DNA of 8,445 bases from Caldilineaceae bacterium. Its GTDB lineage: Bacteria > Chloroflexota > Anaerolineae > Caldilineales > Caldilineaceae. Under the pieces are notes generated by a model that was not told where the DNA came from, did not search any database, and worked only from the letters and a program-made list of their open reading frames with translations. The stretch spans positions 1 to 8,445 of the forward strand of contig JAAUPU010000080.1 of NCBI GenBank assembly GCA_012032975.1. Reading direction: 5' to 3'. A program made the position numbers and the translations under genes. How positions within the stretch are numbered: the stretch's first letter is position 1; each line of letters begins with the position of its first letter. Shown in pieces: positions 1-6,686 of this stretch.

Positions 1-1
1 G

Positions 2-841
2 CGGCTGATCAGCTGCTGGGCCGATGCCAACGCCGCGTCATTTGCTGTGGAGCTGGGCGCGCGCTTTCCCCAGGCCCGCATCCAGGCCAAGGGGTTGATC
101 GCAACCGAGGCCTTTGTGTCGTTGCCCGTCGATGGCGAAGCGGGCGCAAGCCTGGCCATCCGCTCTCATTTCTTCGAGTTTTTGCCGCTCCTGGATGCTG
201 GTGTGGATACGGACTCGCCCCAATTGGCGCACCAACTGGAAACCGGCGCGCGGTATGAAGTGGTGGTCACAACGGGCGGGGGCCTCTATCGCTATCGACT
301 CTTTGACGCGGTGGAGGTGGTTGGACGGCGGCGACAGACGCCGCTGCTCCGTTTCCTGGGCAAGACAAATCTGATCTCGGACCACTTTGGCGAAAAGCTC
401 GACGAGCGGCAAGTGCGCCAGGCTGTGGCTGGGCTGCTGACCGGGCGGGCATCGGCGCCTCGTTTACGCTGCTGGCCTGCGAACGGCTGACGCAGGGCCA
501 CGCGTATACACTCTTCATCCAGCCGGGCGCCGACATCGACACCACAGACGGCGAAATTATCGACGACGTTTTGGCCAGGCTGGCCGCTCCATTGGACCGG
601 GCGCTGGCAGAGAATTTCCACTATGCCTATTGCCGCAGACTGGGGCAGTTGCAGCCGGTCGCGGTCTTTCGCATCACGGGAGACGGACTGGCCGACTATC
701 TTGCCGGCTGTGTCGCACGCGGCCAGCGCGCCGGCGATGTCAAGCCCGTCGCACTCGGACCGGGAGGGGGGATGGATGGAGCGATTCGATGGCTATTTGG
801 TGGTGCAACATTCCGGGAATGGGACGGCACAACTCGGGTGA
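2..841 (+). pseudogene. GH3-family acyl-adenylating / amido-synthetase-like protein, 3' part, two frameshifts
   Basis: Partial gene running in from the left edge; about 280 of the usual 500-550 residues are present. In frame 2 I read RLISCWADANAASFAVELG, then a segment with KGLIATEA, SHFFEFLP, TTGGGLYRYRLFDAVEVVG, LRFLGKTN and SDHFGEKL. These are the conserved blocks of the ANL-fold GH3 superfamily (plant auxin/jasmonate amido synthetases and bacterial relatives), which adenylate carboxylates with ATP. The YRYRLFD and FGEKL blocks belong to the adenylate-binding and hinge region. Frame 2 stops at 488-490, but the protein clearly continues in frame 1 (IGASFTLLACE, HAYTLFIQPG, ENFHYAYCRRLGQL). 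It returns to frame 2 (GWMERFDGYLV) to stop at 839-841. The switches lie near 440-450 (one base lost) and at the G6 run 766-771 (one base gained). The frame-1 run-on to 960 overlaps the next gene and is probably not used. Family call is firm; substrate unknown. Inactive gene versus sequencing error is open. Confidence 0.82.
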
Positions 842-871
842 CCGAAGAGAGGCCGTCCCATTGCCGGAATG
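809..871. repeat. 20-bp inverted repeat (one mismatch) at the 3' end of the GH3 gene
   Basis: The left arm 809-828 (CATTCCGGGAATGGGACGGC) and right arm 852-871 (GCCGTCCCATTGCCGGAATG) are complementary over 20 bp except one internal position. The loop is 23 nt. The GH3 stop codon (839-841) lies in the loop, so the left arm is within the last codons of the gene. No T-run follows the right arm, so this is not a textbook intrinsic terminator. It could be a factor-assisted 3'-end stabilising hairpin or a small palindromic repeat element inserted at the gene end. Confidence 0.75.
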
Positions 872-884
872 CTGGGACAGATTC

Positions 885-913
885 TTGTTGGCCTGTAGCT
901 TTCGTGCTACATT
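885..913 (+). promoter_or_regulatory. Candidate promoter of the HigA-like gene
   Basis: A weak -35 (TTGTTG, 885-890) is followed by a 17-bp spacer and TACATT (908-913), a 4/6 match to the -10 consensus. The predicted transcription start would fall at or within a base or two of the ATG at 920. The mRNA would then be leaderless, which agrees with the lack of any Shine-Dalgarno sequence before 920. The hexamers are weak, so this rests mostly on spacing and position. Confidence 0.35.
894..911. promoter_or_regulatory. Palindromic operator TGTAGC-N6-GCTACA
   Basis: A perfect 6-bp dyad, TGTAGC TTTCGT GCTACA, overlaps the candidate -10 box and ends 8 bp before the ATG at 920. HigA-type antitoxins are known to autorepress by binding inverted repeats over their own promoter. 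Position and symmetry therefore make this the likely binding site of the protein encoded just downstream. The dyad is seen directly; the binding partner is inferred. Confidence 0.55.
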
Positions 914-919
914 TTCGCC

Positions 920-1234
920 ATGAAGCCCGATTCAATGAGCAACATCTCAGTTTCGTATGAAGACGGCTTGCATACAGACTTGCAGGACCCGGAAGAAGCC
1001 GCCGCCTATCTCAATGCCGCCATCAAGGACGGCGATCAGCAGGTCTTTCTGCTTGCGCTGCGTGATGTGGCGGAGGTGCAAGGGCTGGCCCAAACCGCCC
1101 GATCTGCCGGGTTGAATCGAGAAAACCTCTATCGCATCCTCTCGGCTTCCGGCAATCCTCAATTGTCCAGCCTCAACGCATTGTTGCACAGCATGGGCCT
1201 ACGGCTGTCAGTCGAGGTCGAAACGCCCTTGTGA
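920..1234 (+). CDS. Solitary HigA-like antitoxin / addiction-module antidote protein (HTH)
   Basis: A 104-residue protein. Residues 22-40 (QDPEEAAAYLNAAIKDGD) and 44-60 (LLALRDVAEVQGLAQTA) precede a helix-turn-helix at about 55-75 ending in GLNRENLYRIL. The end is SGNPQLSSLNALLHSMGLRLSVE. This order (acidic start, AAYLNAA, HTH, SGNP, final MGLRLSVE) matches the family annotated as putative addiction module antidote protein, the partner of Gp49/HigB-like RelE-fold toxins. In that family the toxin normally lies directly upstream in the same operon. Here the upstream space holds only an operator and the end of the GH3 gene, so the antitoxin is an orphan. ATG 935 is an alternative start, but neither start has a Shine-Dalgarno. 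It may act now as a stand-alone repressor of its own promoter. Confidence 0.85.
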   Translation: MKPDSMSNISVSYEDGLHTDLQDPEEAAAYLNAAIKDGDQQVFLLALRDVAEVQGLAQTARSAGLNRENLYRILSASGNPQLSSLNALLHSMGLRLSVEVETPL

Positions 1235-1438
1235 GGCAACTCATGAGGGGAGAACGATCCCATGTCCGTAACTGATCGCCACGATTTGCATCGCGCGTGG
1301 TTTCTGGCTCCTGCACAACGATCGAGATTTCGATCCGTTTGCCTTACGGCTGGGTTTGCAAGTTGTATGCACCGATCGGTTCTAATCCATGGCACTATCC
1401 ACATTGTGGCGCCATTCAAATTGAAGTGAGAGCAGACT
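1235..1438. other. Intergenic stretch with toxin remnant and weak promoter-like hexamers
   Basis: Apart from the PIN remnant, the stretch holds TTGCAA (1356-1361) and TCTAAT (1381-1386) separated by 19 bp. This is a poor but possible promoter for the TPR gene. It also holds GAGGGGAG (1245-1252), placed 9 bp before an ATG at 1262 that opens a 55-codon frame ending at 1429. That frame overlaps the PIN reading and has no recognisable content. Confidence 0.4.
1272..1385 (+). pseudogene. Remnant of a VapC/PIN-domain toxin (C-terminal ~37 codons)
   Basis: Frame 3 reads LIATICIARGFWLLHNDRDF followed by DPFALRLGLQVVCTDRF and a TAA stop at 1383-1385. The pattern LIA-x-A...G..LLHNDRDFDPFA..LGL.V is the C-terminal part of PIN-domain VapC ribonucleases. 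It includes the last acidic metal-binding positions (NDRDFD). A TAA at 1269-1271 closes the frame on the left, no start or Shine-Dalgarno is in place, and the first ~100 residues with the N-terminal active-site Asp are missing. It is therefore a non-functional fragment beside the orphan antitoxin. The call rests on one conserved block in a short reading frame. Confidence 0.55.
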
Positions 1439-3442
1439 ATGTCGAAAAAAAAGCCCAGGAAGAAACCACGCAGCCAGCCGCGCCGGACGCCTGGACAGCG
1501 GGCGCTGTCCCCGCCCCCTCGCCAGCTGATCGTCGGCATGACAGAGGCGTCGGTATTGGTCAAGAAGAAGCGCTGGACCGATGCAATGGCGCGCTTGCTG
1601 CCCTTGGCAGAGGCGTATCCCAATCGGCCCGAGGTGCTGGTCGAGCTGCTCAACGTGGCCTACGAACTGAAGGATTATCAAACCTACCAGGAGTATGGCG
1701 AGCGTCTCATCGTATTGGATCCAGACGATTCGGACCTCCATCAGGGGCTGGCGGGAGCGTATGTCGCAAACGGATTCCCCTGGCTGGCGCTGGTTGCCTT
1801 TCGCCGCCTGCTGGAGAGGTTTCCAGATCATCCGCGCGCAGATGATGTACGCGAGACCGTGGCTTTGCTTGAATCGGGTCTGGAAGAGACACGCCAGGAG
1901 GCTGGTCTGGACGAAGCCATTGCGCTCGATGTGCTGGCTCTTGATGACCAGGCCCGGTCCAAGCTGCAGATGGGCCAACTGCCCGCGGCGCGCAGTGCAT
2001 GTCAGAAGCTACTGGGTATGCGGCCTGATTTTGTCCCTGCGCTCAACAATCTGAGCCAGATCGAATTGGGCATGGGGGATCGGGAGCGAGCGCTAGAAAT
2101 CGCTGAAAAGGTGTTGGAGCAGGAACCGCACAACTTCCAGGCGCTGGGAAACTTGGCACACTTCTATCTGGTGACCGGCAATGTCGATCGGGCCAACCAG
2201 GTCATGGAGCAGTTGTTGCCCCTGCAGTCGGAAAACCAGGACATTTGGGCTAAGAAGGGCGAAGCGTTGAGCTACCTTGGCCGCGACGAGGATCTGCTTG
2301 CCCTGGTAGATGCCGCCGAAAAGGCGGGATATTTCAAGCAGCAGTCCGCCAATCCTCTGCTACACCACTATCGGGCAGTTGCGGCCGCGCGCACTGGCGA
2401 CGAACGATTGGCACGGCGCGCCTGGAAAGCCGCACTGTCAGCCAGCGGAGGTTTGACCATCGCACACGATAATCTGGAAGACTTGAACCGGCCACTTGGC
2501 GAGCGCGAAGGCGCCTGGGCGCTGCCGATGGACAACTGGCTTTCAACGGCAGTCAGCCGCGATTTTCGGCAACTCCTCTCGCTCACCGATCCCAGCAAGG
2601 TAAAATCGTTCGAACGGGCGCTTCGTCAGCTTCTGCGCCGATACCCCGAATTGCTCTTTCTCGTTCCAATCCTGCTTGCTCGGGGAGACCCCATTGGGCG
2701 GCGGCTGGCCGTTTTGGCTGCACTCTTTGGAGCTGAGCCGGAGCTTCACAGCGCACTTCGCGCGTTCGTTACGGGTCGCGCTGGGTCCGATCAGTTCAGG
2801 ATGGACACGGCAAATCAAGCCGTGAAGATGGGTATCCTGCAACCTGGCCCCATTACTATGTGGCACAACGGCAAACAGATGGAGCTTCATCTGCTCAGTT
2901 TCGAGATCCACTACGAACCCATGGGGCGATTGCCGGCGTCGATTGACGATCTGTTTCATGAAGGGTACAGGGCATTTCTATCTGGCAAACTGGCGCAGGC
3001 CGAGAAGCTGTTTCTGCAAGCGCTCGAACTTGAACCGGCCACTCCGAACGTGATCAACAACCTGGCCCTTGTCTACCTCCAGCAGAAGCGACAGGCCGAG
3101 GCCGATGTGTTGATTGCAAGGATGGTCGCGGAATTTCCCGATTACTTCTTTGGCATTCTTGCACAGGCCAACTTGAAAGTCGATCGAGGAGACTTTCAGC
3201 AAGCACAAGACCTGCTCGATGGATTGGTTACGCGTCCGAAATTACACATCAGTGAGTTTCGCGGGCTGTGCATGGCCTATATGCAGCTGCTGCTCAAGCG
3301 GGGAGAACCCGGCGGCGCACGGGTCTGGCTGTCCATGTGGGAACAGACGGAGCCAGACAATCCCGAAATTGAGGGGTGGCGCCTTCGAATCTCCCGTGGA
3401 CAGGAGTCTGGGGACCGCAAATCTCGCTTTGGTAGCAGATAG
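1439..3442 (+). CDS. Large TPR-repeat protein with basic N-terminal tail
   Basis: An intact 667-residue cytoplasmic protein with no signal peptide or membrane segment. Residues 1-28 are very rich in Lys, Arg and Pro (MSKKKPRKKPRSQPRRTPGQ) and could bind nucleic acid or acidic partners. TPR-like helical pairs occur at about 31-131 (three units), 168-290 (about four; e.g. MGQLPAARSACQKLLGMRP and ALNNLSQIELGMGDRERALE) and 503-640 (SGKLAQAEKLFLQALELEP, VINNLALVYLQQKRQAEAD). Between the arrays, about 340-500 is not TPR-like and includes a helical part (FERALRQLLRRYPELLFLVP) and a segment ending HLLSFEIHYEP. TPR proteins are scaffolds, so no enzymatic role is proposed. Start ATG 1439 has only a weak GTGAGAG (1426-1432) ahead of it. 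An A8 run (1445-1452) encodes the Lys tail. It is the only long gene in the left half with no frame break. Confidence 0.85.
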   Translation: MSKKKPRKKPRSQPRRTPGQRALSPPPRQLIVGMTEASVLVKKKRWTDAMARLLPLAEAYPNRPEVLVELLNVAYELKDYQTYQEYGERLIVLDPDDSDLHQGLAGAYVANGFPWLALVAFRRLLERFPDHPRADDVRETVALLESGLEETRQEAGLDEAIALDVLALDDQARSKLQMGQLPAARSACQKLLGMRPDFVPALNNLSQIELGMGDRERALEIAEKVLEQEPHNFQALGNLAHFYLVTGNVDRANQVMEQLLPLQSENQDIWAKKGEALSYLGRDEDLLALVDAAEKAGYFKQQSANPLLHHYRAVAAARTGDERLARRAWKAALSASGGLTIAHDNLEDLNRPLGEREGAWALPMDNWLSTAVSRDFRQLLSLTDPSKVKSFERALRQLLRRYPELLFLVPILLARGDPIGRRLAVLAALFGAEPELHSALRAFVTGRAGSDQFRMDTANQAVKMGILQPGPITMWHNGKQMELHLLSFEIHYEPMGRLPASIDDLFHEGYRAFLSGKLAQAEKLFLQALELEPATPNVINNLALVYLQQKRQAEADVLIARMVAEFPDYFFGILAQANLKVDRGDFQQAQDLLDGLVTRPKLHISEFRGLCMAYMQLLLKRGEPGGARVWLSMWEQTEPDNPEIEGWRLRISRGQESGDRKSRFGSR

Positions 3443-3497
3443 CTGCAACGCTGGCAGATGGCTCTCGAAATGAACGGGTGAGTTGTTTTGGCAAACC

Positions 3498-3528
3498 TTG
3501 AATAGAAAAGTTCTGCTTTGGATATAGT
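3498..3528 (+). promoter_or_regulatory. Possible promoter of the LuxR-type regulator gene
   Basis: TTGAAT (3498-3503) and TATAGT (3523-3528, 5/6 to consensus) are separated by 19 bp, longer than ideal. The -10 is good and the -35 moderate. The 106-bp gap after the TPR gene supports a separate transcription unit. TGTGGTCAAT (3533-3542), just past the -10, also occurs next to the -10 of the SnoaL-like gene. Confidence 0.35.
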
Positions 3529-3548
3529 CTTGTGTGGTCAATGGAAAA

Positions 3549-4538
3549 ATGACTGTCGAGCGATTGCCGCAGTTCGTCCAATGCCCCGTCTTGATCGGCC
3601 GCGACGTGGAGCTTGCAACGCTGACGCGCCTCTTGGACGCGACGTCTGCCGGCGTTGGGCAGGTCGGGCTGATCGGCGGCGAGGCCGGAATCGGCAAGTC
3701 GCGGCTGGTGACGGAGCTGCAAACCCTTGCCGTTAGCCAGGGTTTTCTTCTCGACCTGGGCGTCTGTTTCGAGTCGGACCGGGTGCTGCCCTACGCACCG
3801 CTCATCGACCTGCTGCGCAGCGCTTTCGCAGCCCGCGACCCGCAAGAACTGGCTGCGACGCTCGGCATCTATGCATCCGATCTGGTCGGGCTGTTGCCCG
3901 AACTGGTGCTGCTTTGGCCGAACCTGCCTCCGCCCGCACCTTCCGATCCTGAACAGGAAAGGCGACGGCTCTTCTACGCGCTGCACCGTTTCTTGACCGC
4001 CCGCCTCTTGACCGTGCATGCCGGGCAGGAAACGCCTCAACTGATCGTGATCGAAGACCTCCACTGGTGCGATGATTCCACGCTTGATTTTCTGCTCTTT
4101 CTGGCAAGACAACTCCCCGCCCGCCCGATTCTGCTGCTGCTCACCTATCGCAACGATGAAATCCATCCGACGCTGGCCCATTTCCTGGCGCAACTGGATC
4201 GGATGCGTCTAGGGGTGGAGATGACCCTGTCCCGGTTTCAGATTCACGAAACCGGCGCGGCCATTCGCGCCATCTTCGACCAGCCACGGGTGCGCGCCGA
4301 ATTCGTAGACGCGCTGCATGGTCTGACCGATGGCAATCCCTTTTTTGTGGAAGAGACGCTCAAGGCGCTGGTGGTCGCGCGACATCTACCAGGAACGCGG
4401 GCTTTGGACGCGCAAGCCGCTGCACGAGTTGCAGATCCCGCGCACGATTGCCGACGCCGTGCAACACCGCGTCGCAGGCATCACCCCCGCGGCGCGCAGC
4501 CTGTTGACGACGGCAGCGGTCGCGGGTCACCGTTTTGA
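3549..4538 (+). CDS. LAL regulator part 1 of 4: NTPase domain
   Basis: Counting from ATG 3549, LIGRDVELATLTRLLD (15-30) opens the AAA_16-type domain. Walker A is GGEAGIGKS (43-51) and Walker B is LIVIEDLHWCDD (165-176). The pattern is hydrophobic-ED followed by LHW.D, as in LAL and cyclase-associated ATPases. LLTYRNDE (198-204) matches the sensor strand with its Arg. GLTDGNPFFVEETLKALVVA (258-277) is the conserved end of the ATPase core. Real homology ends at 4379; the remaining codons to the stop at 4538 are out of frame. Confidence 0.8.
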   Translation: MTVERLPQFVQCPVLIGRDVELATLTRLLDATSAGVGQVGLIGGEAGIGKSRLVTELQTLAVSQGFLLDLGVCFESDRVLPYAPLIDLLRSAFAARDPQELAATLGIYASDLVGLLPELVLLWPNLPPPAPSDPEQERRRLFYALHRFLTARLLTVHAGQETPQLIVIEDLHWCDDSTLDFLLFLARQLPARPILLLLTYRNDEIHPTLAHFLAQLDRMRLGVEMTLSRFQIHETGAAIRAIFDQPRVRAEFVDALHGLTDGNPFFVEETLKALVVARHLPGTRALDAQAAARVADPAHDCRRRATPRRRHHPRGAQPVDDGSGRGSPF

Positions 4539-5799
4539 TTTTGATCTGTTGCAGAAGGTGACAAAGTTTCCTGAGGCGTCGGTATTGGCGTCGATCAAGG
4601 AGCTGATCGCAGCGCAGCTGGTGATCGAGTATGAGGCCGATCACTTTGCCTTTCGCCACGCTCTCACGAGAGCGGCGATCTACGCCTCGTTGCTGGGCCG
4701 GGAACGCATCACGCTGCATCGGGCTATCCTGAGCGCGCTCGAAGAAGAGGATGGCGCGTCGGCTTCGTTCACCGCGGAATTGGCGCTTCATGCACACGCC
4801 GGTCAACAGTGGGAAAAATCACTGCGCTATGGCCGTCGCGCCGGTGAACAGGCTGTTGCCCTCCATGCGCCGCGACCGGCGGTCGAACATCTCTCCCGCG
4901 CGATCGAAGCCGCTGACCACCTGCCAGATTACCCCGGGGGCGACAAAGCCGCGTTGTTCCAGCAGCGCGCCGACAGCTACGCAACGCTTTCAGAATTCGA
5001 TCTGGCCCGCGCGGATTACGAAACCGCGCTGGATTTGGCGCGGCTTGGCGCCGATGCCGGCATCTCTGCGCCAGCCTCTGGTCGCGCCGAATGGGAGAGT
5101 CTCTTTGGCCTCGGCTTTCTGTGGACGGCGCGCAATATGGAGCCGGCCGGACTCTATCTGGACCAGGCCCTGGCCGTGGCGCGGCAGTTGGACGAACCAG
5201 CCTTGCTGGGCGCGAGCCTGAATCGCATCGGCAACTGGCGTTTGAATATGGAGCAGCCTATGGCCGCGCTGGCGCTTCACAACGAAGCGCTCGCGATCTT
5301 CACTGAATTAGGGGATGCCGCAGGGCTGGCGCTGACCCATGATCTGCTGGGGATTTCCCATGCCGTCAGTTGCGACTATCCGGCCGGTGTGCCCCACCAC
5401 AACCAGGCGGCCGCGCTCTACCGAGAGTTGAACGATCTCAAGAGTTTGTCATCCTGTCTAGGGTCGGCTGCTCTGCGCGGCGGCGGCTACCAGGGCGACA
5501 TCGGCGTCTTTGCCGAAGCAAGCGTGGCAGAGTGCCGCAACCTCGGCCAGGAGGCGATTCATCTCGCCCGCCAAATTGGTTGGGGTTTTGGCGAGGCGAA
5601 TGCCAATGTATTTCTAGCGCTGGCGATGGGGATACGCGGCGAGTATCGCGCGGCTTTGACCTGCGCGCGCGATGGCATAGATCTGGCGCTTGATGTGGAC
5701 GCGCCTGTTTGGCAAGGCGTGGCGCATATCGCCTTCGGGCGAACACACCATGACTGTTGCGACCTGCCGGCTGCCAGATGCATCTTGAGCAGGCGCTGA
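4330..5799 (+). CDS. LAL regulator part 2 of 4: winged-helix-like arm and TPR array
   Basis: True content begins at 4381 with DIYQERGLWTRKPLHELQIP, the direct continuation of the ATPase core. IADAVQHRVAGITPAARSLL, then LLTTAAVAGHRFDFDLL, ELIAAQLVIE and FAFRHALTRAAIYASLL form the winged-helix-like arm that follows the NTPase in this family. From about 4770 on, helical repeats of TPR type follow (e.g. LYLDQALAVARQLDEPALLG, ALALHNEALAIFTELGDAAG). They are presumed to sense an inducer or partner. The codons before 4381 and after about 5777 are out of frame. The ATG at 4330 is fortuitous and not a real start. Confidence 0.75.
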   Translation: MAIPFLWKRRSRRWWSRDIYQERGLWTRKPLHELQIPRTIADAVQHRVAGITPAARSLLTTAAVAGHRFDFDLLQKVTKFPEASVLASIKELIAAQLVIEYEADHFAFRHALTRAAIYASLLGRERITLHRAILSALEEEDGASASFTAELALHAHAGQQWEKSLRYGRRAGEQAVALHAPRPAVEHLSRAIEAADHLPDYPGGDKAALFQQRADSYATLSEFDLARADYETALDLARLGADAGISAPASGRAEWESLFGLGFLWTARNMEPAGLYLDQALAVARQLDEPALLGASLNRIGNWRLNMEQPMAALALHNEALAIFTELGDAAGLALTHDLLGISHAVSCDYPAGVPHHNQAAALYRELNDLKSLSSCLGSAALRGGGYQGDIGVFAEASVAECRNLGQEAIHLARQIGWGFGEANANVFLALAMGIRGEYRAALTCARDGIDLALDVDAPVWQGVAHIAFGRTHHDCCDLPAARCILSRR

Positions 5800-6341
5800 G
5801 CCTCGCGCGCGAGGTCGGCGCGCATGAGTTCCTCAACACCGCCATCGCTTTCCTGGCCGTGACGCTGACTGCCCAGGGCGAATTGACGCAGGCAGAGACG
5901 TTGCTCCACGAGTCGTCGGTCTTGACCGGGTACGCCAGGCCGCACAAAGGCCAAAACGGATCGCGGCGTCTGGTTCTGTGTGCGCAGGCTGAACTGTTGC
6001 TGGCGCAGGGAGAGGTGAGTGACGCATTGGCATTGGCCGAGGAATTGATCGCGACGTCACCTTATGCCGACGAAGGTGGGGTCATTCCTCGGCTATGGCT
6101 GCTGCGTGGACGGGCGCTTGCGGCGCGGCAGCAAGCCGCGGAGGCGGAGCAAAGCCTCCGCGACGGAATCGAAACGGCGCAGCGGCAGACGTTGCGCCCG
6201 CTGCTATGGCGATTACAGGTCGAACTGGGCCGATTGTTCTATGCTCAGCGACAGACAGAACTCGGACAAATCTACTTCGACGCCGCGCGTGCGGTCGTGA
6301 ACTCAACTGGCCGCGGATCTGCCGGACGCTTCGTTGGGTGA
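5757..6341 (+). CDS. LAL regulator part 3 of 4: C-terminal TPR units
   Basis: Homologous content starts at about 5778 with MHLEQALSLAREVGAHEFLN, completing the repeat cut off in part 2. It continues with TPR-like helices (TAQGELTQAETLLHES, LLAQGEVSDALALAEELI, AARQQAAEAEQSLRDGIE) and ends with LFYAQRQTELGQIYFDAARA near 6290. The TTG that opens the frame at 5757 and the last ~14 residues after 6300 come from the wrong frame on each side. Confidence 0.75.
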   Translation: MRPAGCQMHLEQALSLAREVGAHEFLNTAIAFLAVTLTAQGELTQAETLLHESSVLTGYARPHKGQNGSRRLVLCAQAELLLAQGEVSDALALAEELIATSPYADEGGVIPRLWLLRGRALAARQQAAEAEQSLRDGIETAQRQTLRPLLWRLQVELGRLFYAQRQTELGQIYFDAARAVVNSTGRGSAGRFVG

Positions 6342-6618
6342 AATGCTGTTGCATGGGTTCGTCAATCTGCTGCCGGACGCCCCGACGCTGACTCCCTTGC
6401 AGGCTGCCAAACAGACGTATGACGGCCTGACCGCACGGGAGCGTGAGGTGGCCGCGCTGGTGGCGCAAGGCCTCACCAACCGCGCTATGGCAGAGGCGTT
6501 GGTGATCAGCGAGCGCACCGTGGAAAAGCATGTCGAAAATGCGTCGGGCAAGCTGGGCTTCACCAACCGCACGCAACTGGCGGTATGGGCGTCTGAGAAA
6601 GGTTTGACATCGGGTTGA
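6301..6618 (+). CDS. LAL regulator part 4 of 4: LuxR-type HTH
   Basis: In frame from 6301 (TQLAADLPDASLGEMLLHGF), then LTAREREVAALVAQGLTNRA (from 6427), MAEALVISERTVEKHVENAS and GKLGFTNRTQLAVWA. This is a complete GerE/LuxR DNA-binding domain with the LT.RE.EV start, the scaffold helix and the recognition helix SERTVEKHVENASGKLG. A caller might start at TTG 6334 because a TGA in this frame sits at 6298-6300. Free translation of this part alone would give a small single-domain LuxR HTH protein. Confidence 0.85.
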   Translation, partial: TQLAADLPDASLGEMLLHGFVNLLPDAPTLTPLQAAKQTYDGLTAREREVAALVAQGLTNRAMAEALVISERTVEKHVENASGKLGFTNRTQLAVWASEKGLTSG

Positions 6619-6620
6619 GA

Positions 6621-6656
6621 AAAACTACGTACTCGCCGCGCTGAAAGCTTCGTACT
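6621..6656. promoter_or_regulatory. Tandem 13-bp direct repeats, candidate activator sites
   Basis: AAAACTACGTACT (6621-6633) and AAAGCTTCGTACT (6644-6656) match at 11 of 13 positions, with a period of 23 bp, about two helical turns. Taking the -10 at 6687-6692 and a start near 6699, the centres lie near -49 and -72. This is activator-like geometry for the next gene, which has no -35. The neighbouring LuxR-HTH regulator is the natural candidate ligand (inference). Confidence 0.5.
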
Positions 6657-6686
6657 TTCCCCCATGCGCAAGGCGTCCCCGCTCCA

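Larger units (their letters stand above)
3549..6618 (+). pseudogene. LAL/MalT-like regulator: AAA ATPase + TPR + LuxR HTH, three frameshifts
   Basis: Joined across frames the product is about 1,023 residues, the usual size of large ATP-binding LuxR-family (LAL) regulators, which are STAND-class ATPases. In these, ligand and ATP drive oligomerisation and activation of target promoters. Order seen: NTPase (3549-4379), arm and TPR-like solenoid (4381 to about 6297), LuxR HTH (about 6427-6600). The frame changes are near 4380 (+1), 5773-5777 (-1, probably one C lost) and 6297-6305 (+1). Each junction resumes the expected protein within a few residues and no other stops interrupt, so the gene was intact very recently or the breaks are sequencing indels. 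I choose ATG 3549 (MTVERLPQFVQCPVLIGRD) over GTG 3534, because homologous domains begin at a PxLIGRD motif shortly after the start. The downstream SnoaL-like gene is the obvious candidate target. Confidence 0.8.

Noticed and set aside
842..960. GH3 frame-1 reading continuing to a stop at 958-960
   Set aside because: It overlaps the operator and start of the HigA-like gene and has no GH3 similarity; the frame-2 ending WMERFDGYLV with a stop at 841 fits the family better.
1262..1429. 55-codon ORF with a fair Shine-Dalgarno (GAGGGGAG)
   Set aside because: Its sequence has no recognisable features and overlaps the PIN remnant in another frame, which is the more informative reading.
1447..1453. 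A AAA AAG slippery heptamer as a programmed -1 frameshift site
   Set aside because: It arises from Lys codons right after the start, has no evident downstream stimulator, and the -1 product is a shadow frame.
1297..1845. 182-codon + strand frame over the start of the TPR gene
   Set aside because: Shadow frame; low-complexity Ala/Arg content and no motif, while the TPR frame shows clear repeats.
3294..4193. 299-codon minus-strand frame opposite the ATPase region
   Set aside because: Antisense shadow of a strongly conserved P-loop domain; no motif of its own.
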